NCBI RefSeq assembly: GCF_963576675.1
Contig: NC_088918.1
Location: forward strand, 42,503,501-42,567,500
DNA: 64,000 bases
Direction of reading: 5' to 3'
Source of the DNA: Euphorbia lathyris
Lineage: Eukaryota > Streptophyta > Magnoliopsida > Malpighiales > Euphorbiaceae
Shown piece by piece: positions 46,066-57,900 of the stretch. The notes under the pieces were generated by a model. It was not told the origin of the DNA. It saw only the letters and a program-made list of their open reading frames with translations, and searched no databases. Position numbers and translations under genes: made by a program. Position 1 is the first letter of the stretch. The number at the start of each line of letters is the position of its first letter.

Positions 46066-47130
46066 ATTATAATTATGTATAATGAAAACCCACTACTATA
46101 TTATTTTTTAATGCAGGAATTTACAAAGTTTATGAAGCGAAATGTTGTATGAAGCAAAATATTTTTTGAATCATTATGCTCTATTTTTCTAATAAAATAA
46201 AATATTAACTACTTATTACTTTACTTTATAATTTAATTAATAAAAAAATACAATTTTCAACACAATTACTACTACTACACATACATGAAATTTTTCGTTA
46301 ACTATTTTTTTCAAGAACAAAAAATTATACAAAGTTATTTTTTAAAATATTTTTTTATAAATTTAATTTTTTTTAAACATAAAATTATTATCATTATATG
46401 CAAATGATATATAATTAAAAAAATATTAAATTTTTATACAAAAATTTAATCAACATGCGCAACGCACGAGAACAATACTAGTTTTACATACGAACATCAA
46501 CATGAAATTGTAGTTTTACCAAACACTAATAATCAAACTGTAACAACAAATAAGTAAACGAAATGGTATATTAGGATTTGAGATTTAAGAATTGGAGTCT
46601 AAATTTTTTAAACATATTTTATTTGTGATATATAAAAAAATAATGCGAATTAATTTTTAATTGTATAATTTAATTGTAATTTTATACTAATTATGATTTT
46701 GAACATAAGAAGTCCAAAAGGCAATAAGGCCATAAAGCCCAATCATGAATCGGCTCAAAAGTAATGTGTAATGTAATAGGGAAAATTACACAAAAATTCA
46801 TTTTCAAAAAAACTATTTATAATTATGTCAAGTCATAATTTTAGATTATATCAAACTAGTAAAATCAGTACTTTTAATATATTTTAAGGATTGAAATTTA
46901 TAAATTAGGAATCTAAAATATATATTCTAGGGTTTATGATTCATGAATTAAAGTCTATCATTTTTAAATTAGGGTGTAAAATTATAATATATAGAAAATA
47001 ATGACATATTAAGAATTAAGTTTGGCGACATAATTTAGTTATGATATTCATGTAATTGACCCGTAATAATAAGAGGCCATAGAGCCCAAACATCAATTGG
47101 CCCAAAAGAAATAAGAGGCGAAGCTAACAC
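46066..47130. other. AT-rich spacer with a Helitron-like 3' end
   Basis: At 46456-46481 the sequence TGCGCAACGCACGAGAACAA runs into TACTAG, followed by T: a small hairpin (TGCG..CGCA) 11 bp before CTAG, matching Helitron 3' termini. No 5' end was found. The remainder is AT-rich. The TFIIS promoter region begins near 47050. Confidence 0.4.
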
Positions 47131-47523
47131 AATACACAAGGGTAGTAGCTTAAGCAAAATACTTGGTGTTCCTTCTATTATTTCATTATCTCCTCCGCCT
47201 CCACGTAGCCGTCGTCTCTCGGAAAATAAGCAGGTAAAGCCACACCTCTACCTGCACCCACACAATCACACCAACACACACAGATAGAATAAGGGAGCTT
47301 CTTCTCCGTCATCTCTGTCGGTCAACATATCGATATCCTTCGCCGGATTGTTCTGGTAATCACAATTTCTCCTTTTGACGCCAAGATCTTCATCAGATCT
47401 TTTTTCTTTGTTTCATCTCTTCTGTTTCTTGTTTATTCCTCCGACTGCATACTCGCATATCCTTCAATTTGGTTTTCCAATTTCGTTTTTTCAGAGTTTT
47501 GGCATTAAGGGATCTGGAAATCG

Positions 47524-49666
47524 ATGGAGAGAGAATTATTGGAGTTGTTTGAGGCCGCAAGGAAAGCGGCTGACGCGGCGTCCAATGACGCGGTTTCCTC
47601 GAGTGGACCGGAGGTTGGAAGGTGCGTCGATGCGCTAAAACAGCTCAAGATTTTTCCGATAACTTATGACATTCTCGTGTCTTCTCAGGTAATTAATTTT
47701 ATTATTACTATTTTTAATCCACGGATTAAAATTCGATTATTTTTCCCCCAATTTAGAAAACTAGTAATCAATTTTTTTTGTTCCTCTTTGCTGGTTAATG
47801 TTAGTCATAGTCTCCCCTGTTGCCTGTCAAATTTGTTGGTGGTTAAGCTTGTCTGTCAATTAGGTTATGGGTTTCCTTGAAGCTGCAAAATTAATAGTTG
47901 GAATTATTGTTAGATTATTTAATTAGTTGTAGAACTAGGATGTACTATTACTGCTATATACTTGCCTATCAAGTTGATATACATGCGATGCTTTCAATGT
48001 GAGCTAGGAATAATTCCAATGCTTTTCCGCTTTATCCTGTGGTTATGGACATGTACAAGTATCTGGTTTTATCCGTTGATTTCATCTATTTTGTAGTAAG
48101 TAGATAAATCCACCCAGAACTAATGGATAGTTTCCTGCTATTGACAACATTGCACATCTGACATCACAATTATGTTCCTTCCATTCCATGATATTGTGGG
48201 AAACAAAGATAAGGTTTAATTTTTTACATGCCATGCTTTCACTGTGAACAAGAACCAAACAGTAATTCCCATGCTTTTCCACTTTATGTTGTAGTTATGC
48301 TTTCATTTCATTGTAGAAGTAGCATGTTTTCATCCATTGATTTTACTTGTCCAAAATCTATTGATTTATCTATAGCATGTTAGCTGGGGAAATCCAACTC
48401 AATCAAATGACTGGTTTCCATATTGACAACATTGCACATCACAATTATATTCCTTATCTTCCATGACAATGTGGGAAAATAGAGATAAAGTTAACTTTTT
48501 TAACTTAACTGTATCTTGCATGTGGATCATCCTTGTAAATATACTCTGGATTTCAAAATAATGCGCCTTTATTTGCCCTCCTGATAGTTAGCCAATCCAA
48601 ATTATGGCTATTGAAGTTCATGGTTTGATGGTCTTTGCCTAGCTCTCTTTTTTTATTTTTTTTATTTTTTTATTTTTATGGCCAGTCGTTTGCAACACTA
48701 TTTGATTTATTTATTTTAATAGAGTTTGACTTGCTGTTTCCTTGTGATTTGATCCATTTAGTGGATGCTTATTGAGGTTTTCTACTTTTCTCCACATTTT
48801 TTCAGGTTGGGAAACGACTTCGACCTCTCACGAAGCACCCTAGGGAAAAGATCCAAACTTTGGCCTCTGATTTGCTAGAGGTGTGGAAAAAGATAGTCAT
48901 TGATGAGACCACTAGGAAGAAAAATGGTGCTGTTGAAAATAAAAGCTCTGTGAAACCTGAGTTTTCAAAGGTGGAAACTGTCAAAGTTGAGAAGGTTCAA
49001 AAGGTAAACGTAGTGAAGGTTGAAAAAATGGCTCGAGAAGGAACAGTCAATATCGCAAAGATAGCAAAAGAGGAGAAGAAAGTTTCTAATGTGAAGAGAT
49101 CACCACAAGGCCCTGTTACCCCAAAGCTGACAGCAATGGTGAAATCTAATGATGCTATGCGTGACAAAGTTCGCGAACTTCTTGTAGAGGCCTTGGCCAA
49201 AGTTGCTAGCGAGGTTGATGAGGAAAGGAGGGATGAAGTAAATGCATGTGACCCAATTCGAGTTGCAGTATCAGTGGAATCTGCAATGTTTGATAAATGG
49301 GGTCGATCTAATGGAGCCCAAAAGACCAAGTATAGATCCGTAATGTTCAACATCAAGGACCAAAAGAACCCTGATTTTAGGAGAAAAGTTCTTGTTGGAG
49401 AGGTAAAACCAGAGAGGCTCATCAATATGAGCTCTGAAGAAATGGCTAGTGATCAAAGACAAGAGGAAAATAAGCAAATTAAAGAGAGAGCACTATTTGA
49501 TTGCGAACGTGGTGGTGCACCTAAAGCCACGACAGATCAGTTCAAGTGTGGTCGATGTGGTCAGCGTAAGACCACTTATTATCAAATGCAGACAAGGAGT
49601 GCAGATGAACCTATGACGACATACGTAACATGTGTAAACTGTAACAACCACTGGAAATTCTGCTAG
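47524..49666 (+). CDS. TFIIS: Transcription elongation factor TFIIS
   Basis: Two exons, 47524-47688 and 48806-49666, with a 1117-bp phase-0 GT-AG intron; 341 residues. TFIIS binds stalled RNA polymerase II in the nucleus and stimulates cleavage of the backtracked transcript. Residues 1-78 form the N-terminal LW-type domain (split by the intron, ending SDLLEVWKKIV). 79-145 is a Lys/Val/Glu-rich linker. About 150-290 is the central polymerase-binding domain (RDKVRELL, KYRSVMFNIKD, RRKVLVGEV). The C-terminal zinc ribbon has CGRC and CVNC pairs plus the catalytic acidic RSADEP. The start is the first ATG in the conserved frame. All catalytic and zinc residues are present, so it looks functional. 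The protein is slightly shorter than typical plant TFIIS, mainly in the linker. Confidence 0.96.
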
Positions 49667-50236
49667 TGAAAACACAGTAGGATGCGGTTCTGCAGTATAG
49701 ACACGGTACTGGTGGTTTGCCAATCAGAATGGTGAATCACCTCTTTCAGAATTTGTGTCTGATGTCTGGAAAACTAAACTTTCATTCATATACATTTGGT
49801 AGGGAGATTTGTTTTAAGGTTTATCCAGGCTTCTTGTGATGTTTTGTTTAGAGAATTGTGATGGTCTCAATAAGAGATCATTTTTTCCTTTCTTTCTTTG
49901 GTAGCTTAATCGTATCATCTTAGCTTTTGTTTTGATTTATGTTTGTGATAGTGATTGTTGTTATATAATCATCTCTGTGTTTTTGCACTCTGAATGTGGA
50001 GATTCCGGAAAGAGAGTAGGTAGTGTGGCATGGAAGAGTAAACTACTAATCTTTCATTTTTGCATGCTAGAACCATAGAGTACTAGTGTTTTGCCGCTCG
50101 TTGCCCGGGGTGATATTTTTTATATACAAAATCGAAAATTGTAATATTTTTTTTTAAGTACATATGATTGAATATAATAATATTAATATTTTACTCTCAT
50201 AAAAGAAGTCTTCCTTCGGTACCGGATTCACTCTTA
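49667..50236. other. TFIIS 3' region and spacer
   Basis: The 3' UTR probably reaches about 49900, with T-rich sequence and AATAAGAG near 49870. At 50083-50110 the minus strand reads CCGGGCAACGAGCGG, then CTAGT, a weak second Helitron-like terminus. No gene. Confidence 0.4.
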
Positions 50237-50528
50237 GGTGCTGTTTGATAAAACTGAAAATTAAGTGCTGGAAAAATAAGTACTGAATTTTAAGTGCCGA
50301 ATATTATAAGTGCTGAAAATATTGAATGATTTAATTTATATAAAAATATTAGTTGATAATATTTAACTTAAAATGTTAAGTTAAATATTTTGACTTATCA
50401 AAATAAGTGGTTTTTAACTTAATTAACTAATTTAAGTGGTGGAGAAACAACCGTTATCAAACGCACTTAAATTAAATAAGTGCTTAACATTTTAATTTAA
50501 GCAATTAAGTGGTTTATCAAACAAGGCC
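50237..50528. mobile_element. Intact Tourist-like MITE, 292 bp
   Basis: GGTGCTGTTTGATAAAAC at the left, GTTTATCAAACAAGGCC at the right, TSD TTA (50234-50236 and 50529-50531). It is the cleanest member of the family also seen at 20186 and 44258 and lies about 570 bp downstream of the TFIIS stop codon. Confidence 0.85.
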
Positions 50529-50708
50529 TTAGTGTCTCTTTATTGAATGAGGTGAGTGACCGCTTCCAATTCTTTTACCCATTAACATTTTAGAAGATTT
50601 CACAAAACCTTTCCGAAGGTTTTTCTTTCACACAAAAAGCCAAGTCAACTTCTCTCAACCGCAAGCGCAACTACTCAACGAGATGAATCATTGTTTAAGT
50701 TCAAACAA

Positions 50709-51100
50709 GGTGTTTGTTAGGAGGGATATAGGAAGTGGGATAGAGATAAAAAACACGAGATAAGTTATCCCGTGTTTGTTTAGGAGATAGAAAAGTGAGA
50801 TAGATGAGGGATAAACCTCTTATCCCTCAAATCCTATACCCAGAAGGGGTGATATAAGGAGGTGGGATAAGCTCATGCGATTTTAATAGGATGAAAAAGT
50901 CCATCTTATACCTCAAATTAATATTATGAAGTTTACATAACGTTAAAATAATAAAATATATTATTTTATCCATGTTTCTATCCCACATACCAAACATTAA
51001 ATAATAATTCTCGACTATCATATTTTATCCTTATCCTAACCATTTATCCTTTTATATTTATCCAAACCTTTATCATTATCCCAATAAAATACCAAACGCC
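50709..51100. mobile_element. MITE of about 390 bp, second family
   Basis: GGTGTTTGTTAGGAGGGATA at the left and ATACCAAACGCC at the right form imperfect inverted ends, with GGATAA / TTATCC motifs recurring inside. TSD not resolved. It is unlike the 50237 copy apart from the GGTGYTGTTTG-like start. Confidence 0.55.
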
Positions 51101-52133
51101 TCGTGTTAGGTGTCATCAATGATAATTTTTTTTTATAAAATTATACTACTGGTTTTCAAGATTCATTAACGAAAGATTTATTTTCTTTCTATATAATATT
51201 GTTTAATCAACTTATCTTTCTTTAAAATAAATTTAGGATCAGTTTTTAATATTTTCAACATACACCAAACAATAATTTCTATTCTATAACATCAAATTTG
51301 AATTTGGATATCTTGTTATTTCCGTGTTCGTGTCTTGTGTATTGGCTCTATGATAACCTTTGATGTCTTGGCCTAATTTTCTAAAATGAAAAATCAAATT
51401 TAGGAACATGACTGTCAAAAGATTTTTCAAGAATTATAATTCAAATTTAATAATAATAAAAATAAAAACACATAAAAGAAACAAAATATGAAAATGAAGA
51501 AAGAAAAAAATCGTCTGGGGAACTTAGATTGAAAGATAAGGAGAGAATGATTTTGTTTCTTCCACAATAAATCGTGATTCTTTTTGCTTCTCCAAACTTG
51601 GTTACACAAAGAAAAATGCAAGTACAAACGGGTAAAATATTGTATGGCCAGTTGATAATTGGAAAAGAAGAAAAAAAAATAGGGTTCATTATAATTTTCT
51701 CTATAAATTTTTTAAGCATACCCTTAATTAATTAGAATATTGAGGAATATTTCTCATGGAAGAGAAATTTTGATAACCCTATGAATACTTAATTATTAAA
51801 ACATTTTTGATAAATTATAGTTTATAATTTTCATTTTCATCTCATTTAATTACTCTAATAATGTGTTTCTAACTCTTGATAAATTTGTATCATTGATTTT
51901 GTACATAAATTTATAGGATTCTATTGTTAGTTTCTAGTTTTTCAACTAGAATATATTTTGTACATGTCAAAATTATCTAATTAAGTATTAGATTTAATGA
52001 ATTTAATTTTCACTAACTGCAATTTTGAATTTATTAAATTGAATTCATCCCATAAATTAATCAATTAAAACTAATAATTTTATAAAAGCAACTTCATGAA
52101 CCATGAATATTGCTATGACTAATAACCTACATA

Positions 52134-52179
<46 letters not shown>

Positions 52180-52741
52180 GACTTATTATATTAATCAGCT
52201 GAACAATATGCCAATAAAAAACTTGAAATGGAAGGGAAAAATCATCAAATAAAAACATGTCATGTCTATATCACTTTCTTTGTCTCATCCTTCATTACCA
52301 CCTTTAACGCCTACTTTCAACAGATTAACCATAAAAGATTTATTAGTTTTAATAGAAGAAAAGAAAAAATAAAAGAACACAAAGAGGTGTCTCTTTGCTA
52401 AAAACTTTACTTGATTCGAAAAAGAAAAATGATAAACAAAAAATTATCCAACAAACCCCAAAATTGTAATAGTGTAAAAACACAATCAATCACCCAAGAA
52501 TTAGAAAATCATAAATACAAATTCATTAGAATGAAGCTGATGTAGGAGGAAAAATAAGACCGGTCCTCAATAGAAAAAGCGTGTCCTTCTCCTCCTCCAC
52601 TTCCATTACCACCACTGTCGACTGGAAATTCACCACTTCATTGCCTTATTTTGCATGTAATCAGCCAAATATATATAATCACCCCATCGGTAGTAGCTAC
52701 CTTACCATTTTCGAGAAGAAGAAAAAGATTGATTAGGAACA
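51101..52741. other. AT-rich spacer with a trinucleotide microsatellite
   Basis: A (TAA)n run of about 45 bp lies at 52133-52178. Between 52500 and 52740 the minus strand has higher-complexity, possibly exonic sequence adjoining the inverted repeat (see findings). Otherwise no gene. Confidence 0.45.
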
Positions 52742-53335
52742 TAAAATAAGTCGATTGCATCTGTTAATAGGAATTCCCTAAATTCATCAAAATCTTCATC
52801 AAGCGATGAAGAAACGAAGAGAATGAAGAGTAACACAAAGGTGAATTAGTAATTAATAATGAAACCATAGTTCTGAAAGATTTAGAGGATGGATATATCA
52901 ATTTGCATATGAAACATGAGATGCTATTTATAATTTAAGGTTTTGAATTAATGAAACTGTTTGGTGGAATTTGTATAGGTTGTGTAATTAATGAATTTAT
53001 TTTTCTTCTCCTATATCATAACAACTATATTAATATCATAAATACTATTTCAGTTTTATCGATAAAATAAATTCATTAATTACACAGCCTATACAAATTC
53101 CATTAAACAGTTTTATGAATTCAAAATCTTGAATTATAAATAGCATATCATGTTTCATATACAAATTGAAATATCTATCATCTGAATCTTTCAGAACTAT
53201 TGTTTCATTATTAATTACTAATTCACATTTCTGTTACTCTTCATTCTCTGACTCGGTCGTTTCTTCATCGCTTGATGAAGATTTTGATGAATTTAGGAAA
53301 TTCCTATTAACAGATGCAATTGACTTATTTTAGAG
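52742..53335. repeat. Large inverted repeat, arms about 270 bp
   Basis: Left arm 52742-53009 and right arm about 53057-53335 are reverse complements at roughly 85-90% identity, with a loop of about 50 bp. Outer ends share AAAATAAGTCRATTGCATCTG. One frame of the duplicated unit encodes SLDEDFDEFR, LLTDAIDLF and, in the left arm only, further codons to a GTAAGG donor-like site, so it may derive from a gene exon. A transcript across it would fold into a long hairpin. Confidence 0.7.
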
Positions 53336-53805
53336 GCCTTTTAAATGAGTTGTCAAAATAGTAACAAAGGAAAATTAAAAATATTATATCTAATCTAATT
53401 TCTTTTTTGCTTCAAAAAAAATATTTAATAGATATAATAAAATAGCTTAATCAACAATATATTGTCAGAATCAAATCGAATTATAATTGGGTTATGGGTC
53501 ACTTGGTTCAACTAAATGACTTAAATTGGTAGGGGGAAACGGTGGTTTCTGGTTTTGGATCTGTGAGCGACGGGTAGTTCTGATTGAAGGACGACGGCTT
53601 ACGATCTCAGAGTATTCTCTGGTGGCGAATCTGCTAGGGTTCATTACATAAAAATCATAAATAAAATTATTATTATTGTTTTGATCTGTGTGCGGCTGTG
53701 ATATGTTGTTCTGTTTACAAGATCTGTGTGCGTGTGGCTGTGATTTTTGACCGTCCTCTTCGGATTCTGATCTTCTTGTCCGATCTCTGAGCGGTGGCTG
53801 CAGTA

Positions 53806-54924
53806 ATGGAAGGAACAACAGATCAACTGGAATAGATCGACAATGGATTAGAGTTCCCTGACATTGGAGATCAGCCGAAAGTAATTTCATATGAACTGTG
53901 TCTAGTTGGTTCGTTAATTACGGACAAAATTTTTAATTTCAATATATTTAAAAGTCGTATGGCAAGTTTGTGGAGACCGGATAAAGCGGATTTAGGTGGG
54001 AGGCTGATTTTGTTTAGGTTTTACCATAAACATGATCTCAATTGGGTGTTGGAAGGTAGTCCATGGTCATTTGATAATAATGTGCTTGTGTTACAAGAAA
54101 TTGGCCAAGGAGAAGAACCAACTACAGTTCCTTTGCATTTTGTGAACATCTGGGTGCAGGTGCATGGTTTGAATGCAGGGTTATTTTCTGAAAATGTGGA
54201 GAAGGCGCTGGGAAATTTTATTGGTACATATATTGCCTCGGATAATAAAAATAAGTGGTCAGTAGAGAGAATGTTTCTTAGAATAAGGGTAAAATTTGAT
54301 ATCAGATTACCTCTGAAAAAAGATAAGAAGGTTAGGAGAGCTGGGGGCAATTGGATGACAACGACCTTTAAATATGAAAAATTACCTTGCTTTTGCTTCA
54401 TTTGTGGGATTATTGGGCATATTGATAGGCATTGTGCCAAGTTTTTTGAACAACCTTTGGATTCTGTGGTAAGAAACTGGGATGCAAGTATTCGGGAACC
54501 TAATAGACGCCTCAATGCAATTGGGGAAGAAAGATGGTTGAGAGAAGAATGTGAGAATGCTGCAGAGTTTCAAGGAAGAATGGAGCAAACAATCACGCAA
54601 GTTAGGAACTTATCTTTCTTAGCCCATAACTTTGGTGTTACGGCTACTAGAAGAGAGGAAGGGATTGGGTCTTCTGATGCGATGGTTATGGATGAGGTGC
54701 TAATTATCCCAGAGGAAAGGAAAAGAAGGAGGGCGGAAACAGTAGGGATAAATGTAGATTCATTGAAAGATAATGCAAATAAACCAAGTAGCATGATGAC
54801 GTGTGATGACCATGATGGATATGGGAGAAACATTACCGGAAATGAGAAGATAACTAACATGGAGACCGTTCCAAAAAACGGATCACAGGCAGGCCCAATC
54901 GACGGGGTCTGCCCATCCATATGA
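53806..54924 (+). pseudogene. L1 ORF1 (DUF4283 and CCHC knuckle)
   Basis: The frame starts at ATG 53806 and carries one early stop (TAG, 53833-53835); from 53836 it is open to 54924. The DUF4283 region (RLILFRFYHKHDLNWVLEG, then PWSFDNNVLVLQE) is followed by the knuckle CFICGIIGHIDRHC (CX2CX4HX4C) near 54397. A basic and acidic tail follows. The TGA stop overlaps the ORF2 ATG (ATGA, 54921-54924). Confidence 0.8.
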
Positions 54925-57900
54925 AAATTTCGAGTTGGAATTGCCGTGGCTTGGGACATGCCAGGGCAATTCCTGTTGTTTGTGAGCTTATTAGAGTTCA
55001 TACACCAGATGTAGTGTTTCTGTCTGAGACATTGGTGTGTAAAGCACGTATTGAATTCATTAAGAGTAAAATTAAGTTTGCTGACTGCTTTGTGGTTGAC
55101 TGTGTAGGACATAGTGGTGGGATGTGTGTTCTATGAAGAGAGGCTGGAGAGTGCTCACTCTTATCTTTTTCTAATAATCACATAAATATGGAAATTATGG
55201 ATTCAGCTAAAGGGAACTGGATATTATGGATTCCCGAAGAGGGCTAAAAGAAGAGGTTCTTGGGATTTACTGCGCTATATTTCCTTTGCTTCGTCATTGC
55301 CATGGACGATTATTGGTGATTTTAATGATCTTCTTTCTCCAGATGATAAAAAAGGTGAGCACGATCACCCTAACTGGTGTTTTCAAGGATTTAGAGAAGC
55401 GATAAGTGATTGTGGTTTACTCGATTTGCCTTGGAGGGGTTATCCTTTTACATGGATCAGGCATATAGGTAAATGGAATGAAGTACAAGAAAAGCTTGAT
55501 AGGGCAATGGCCAATTCTGATTGGCTATTACTTTTCCCTGAAGCCTTTTTGCTTAATATCACAACGCCCCTATTGGATCACAGTTCGATTCTGGTAAACA
55601 CAATTACAGATATTGAGAGTCGGCCGATTTATCTTTGAAAGGAAGTGGTTTAGAGAGGCAACATTGGATGAAACAGTGAAAAAGAGTTGGAATAAGGCCG
55701 ATTTTATACCGTTGCTGGATAAATTAGAAAATATGTCAAGTTCTCTTGATCGTTGGGGCAGGGGTTCACTTCGAGCTGAGCATGAGGAGGTGAGTAAGTG
55801 CTCAGTAAGACTTGAACAATTAAGAGAATCGGACTCTGGGGCAGCGACTGAAGAATATGAAGAGGTAAGAATAAAATTGATCGACAGACTTCTTAAATGG
55901 GAAGACCATTGGAGGCAGAGAGAAAAAATTGATTGGTTTAGAGATGGGGATTCCAATACGAAGTTGTTTCATGCTTTTGAAAATGGTAGACAAAAGAGGA
56001 ATAAAATTGTGAAATTACAAAGGGATGATGGGAGTTCGACGTCAAGTACGGATGGGTTATGCAAAGAGGCGATTTCTTATTTTAAAAATTTGTTTGATGA
56101 TGCTGGTATGGGGTAGGCAATAGGGAATGATTCAGGTAGGATCAGTGATTTGTTATCCGTTTGCAATTTAATCAAAACAAAGGCCACACCTCTGAATAAT
56201 GAAAGATTATTTGAACCATTTACCCTTGATGAGTTCCGAAGGGCACTTTTTGACATGCACCCGGACAAGTCCCCCGGCCCGGATGGTTTTAATGCTGGCT
56301 TCTTTCAATGATTTTGGTTGTTGATTGGTCCTTCAATTTTTCAAGCATGTAAATCTTGGTTGGAGATGGGTAAGTTCCCTTCTACTCTAAATGATTCAAT
56401 TATTACCCTCATCCCGAAATGTGAACAACCTTTGTCTATGAAGGAATTGAGACCCATTGCTTTGTGCAATGTGATTTATAAAATCATCTCAAAAGTTCTT
56501 GCAAATCGGTTAAAAGAAGTGCTTCCTAATCTCATATCTGAATCTCAATCCGCCTTCATTAAAGGTAGATCAATTCATGATAATATTTTGATTGCTTTTG
56601 AAATAATTCATAGTATGAAAAGAAATATTGGAAGAAAAAAGGGGGGAGGTTGCACTTAAGATAGATATAAACAAAGCATATAATAGAGTGAGTTGAGATT
56701 ATTTGTCACATGTTCTCATGAAGTTGGGATTCTCGGAAGTGTGGATTGGATATATAATATTGTGTGTTAAATCAGTTAAATATTCAATTAAAATTAAGGG
56801 TAAAGTTCAAATAAAACCCTTGTGGTTTCACTAATTTTCAGATAAAGGATTGTGGTTTACCTTTTGTCAAAACGAGGATTGAAGTTTTTAACTTTAACAA
56901 AATAAGGACTTTTTCGATTGACACTATTAAAATCACCTTTGACGACTTCAAAAATGACATATTTTAAGAACTATTAATATTCTAAGCAACTTTAATTCTT
57001 TAACTTTTTTTATTTTGAGATTGTTTAGATGATGTTTGGTAAAGAGAGAGAAAGTTAATGTTTAGAGAGAGAAAATTCCAAAAAAGATGATTTTCGAAAA
57101 TCGAAAATGTAGTTCCATAGAAAATATGACATTGAACAACTTTAATTTTTGAAAATTTTCATTTTTAGGTCGTTAAAGATGGTTGTAATAGAATTAATCA
57201 AAGTTTGAAACCTCAATCCTTGTTTTGACAAAAAGTAAATCACATTCCTTTATCTGAAAATTAGTGAAACCACAAGGGTTTTATTTGAACTTTACCCGAA
57301 AATTAATGATCAAATTGTTGGTCCTTTTCCCCCCCGAAGAGGTTTGAGGCAAGGAGATCCACTATCGCCTTATTTATTTCTATTATCTGTTAAGGGTTGT
57401 TTGCTTTGATGCTGGATGCTGAAAGAAGGGGGGTTATTCATGCAGCTAAAGTGAATAGAAGGGCTCCATCAATCTCTCATTTATTGTTTGCTGATGATGC
57501 TTTTCTGTTTGTTCAAGCAAATATTGAGGAGTGTAGAGAATTAAAGAAGTTGCTAAATTTGTATGAGCATGCTTCGGGACAAGCTGTCAATTTCTCTAAA
57601 TCAGGCATACTGTGTAGCAATAATGTACATCCAATGCTTGTAGAGGGGATCTCATCTATTTTGGAAGTTTCTCAACCTATCAATACAGGTCAATACTTTG
57701 GTTTACCTTCACTTGTTGGAAGAAAGAAGAAGGTGATATTTGCGTTCTTAAAAGATAAACTATGGAAGAAAATTCAATCTTAGAGATCTAAGCCCTTATC
57801 TAAAGCTGGTAAAGATACTCTAATCAGAGCAGCAGGTCAGGCTTTGCCGGTTTATTTTATGAGTGTTTTTATGCTTCCTATTTCAACTGCTGAAGAACTT

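Noticed and set aside
48997..49425. 142-codon minus-strand frame
   Set aside because: Shadow of TFIIS exon 2, which is conserved throughout.
54021..55112. Two minus-strand frames of 164 and 180 codons
   Set aside because: Antisense to L1 ORF1 with its CCHC knuckle; no domain of their own.
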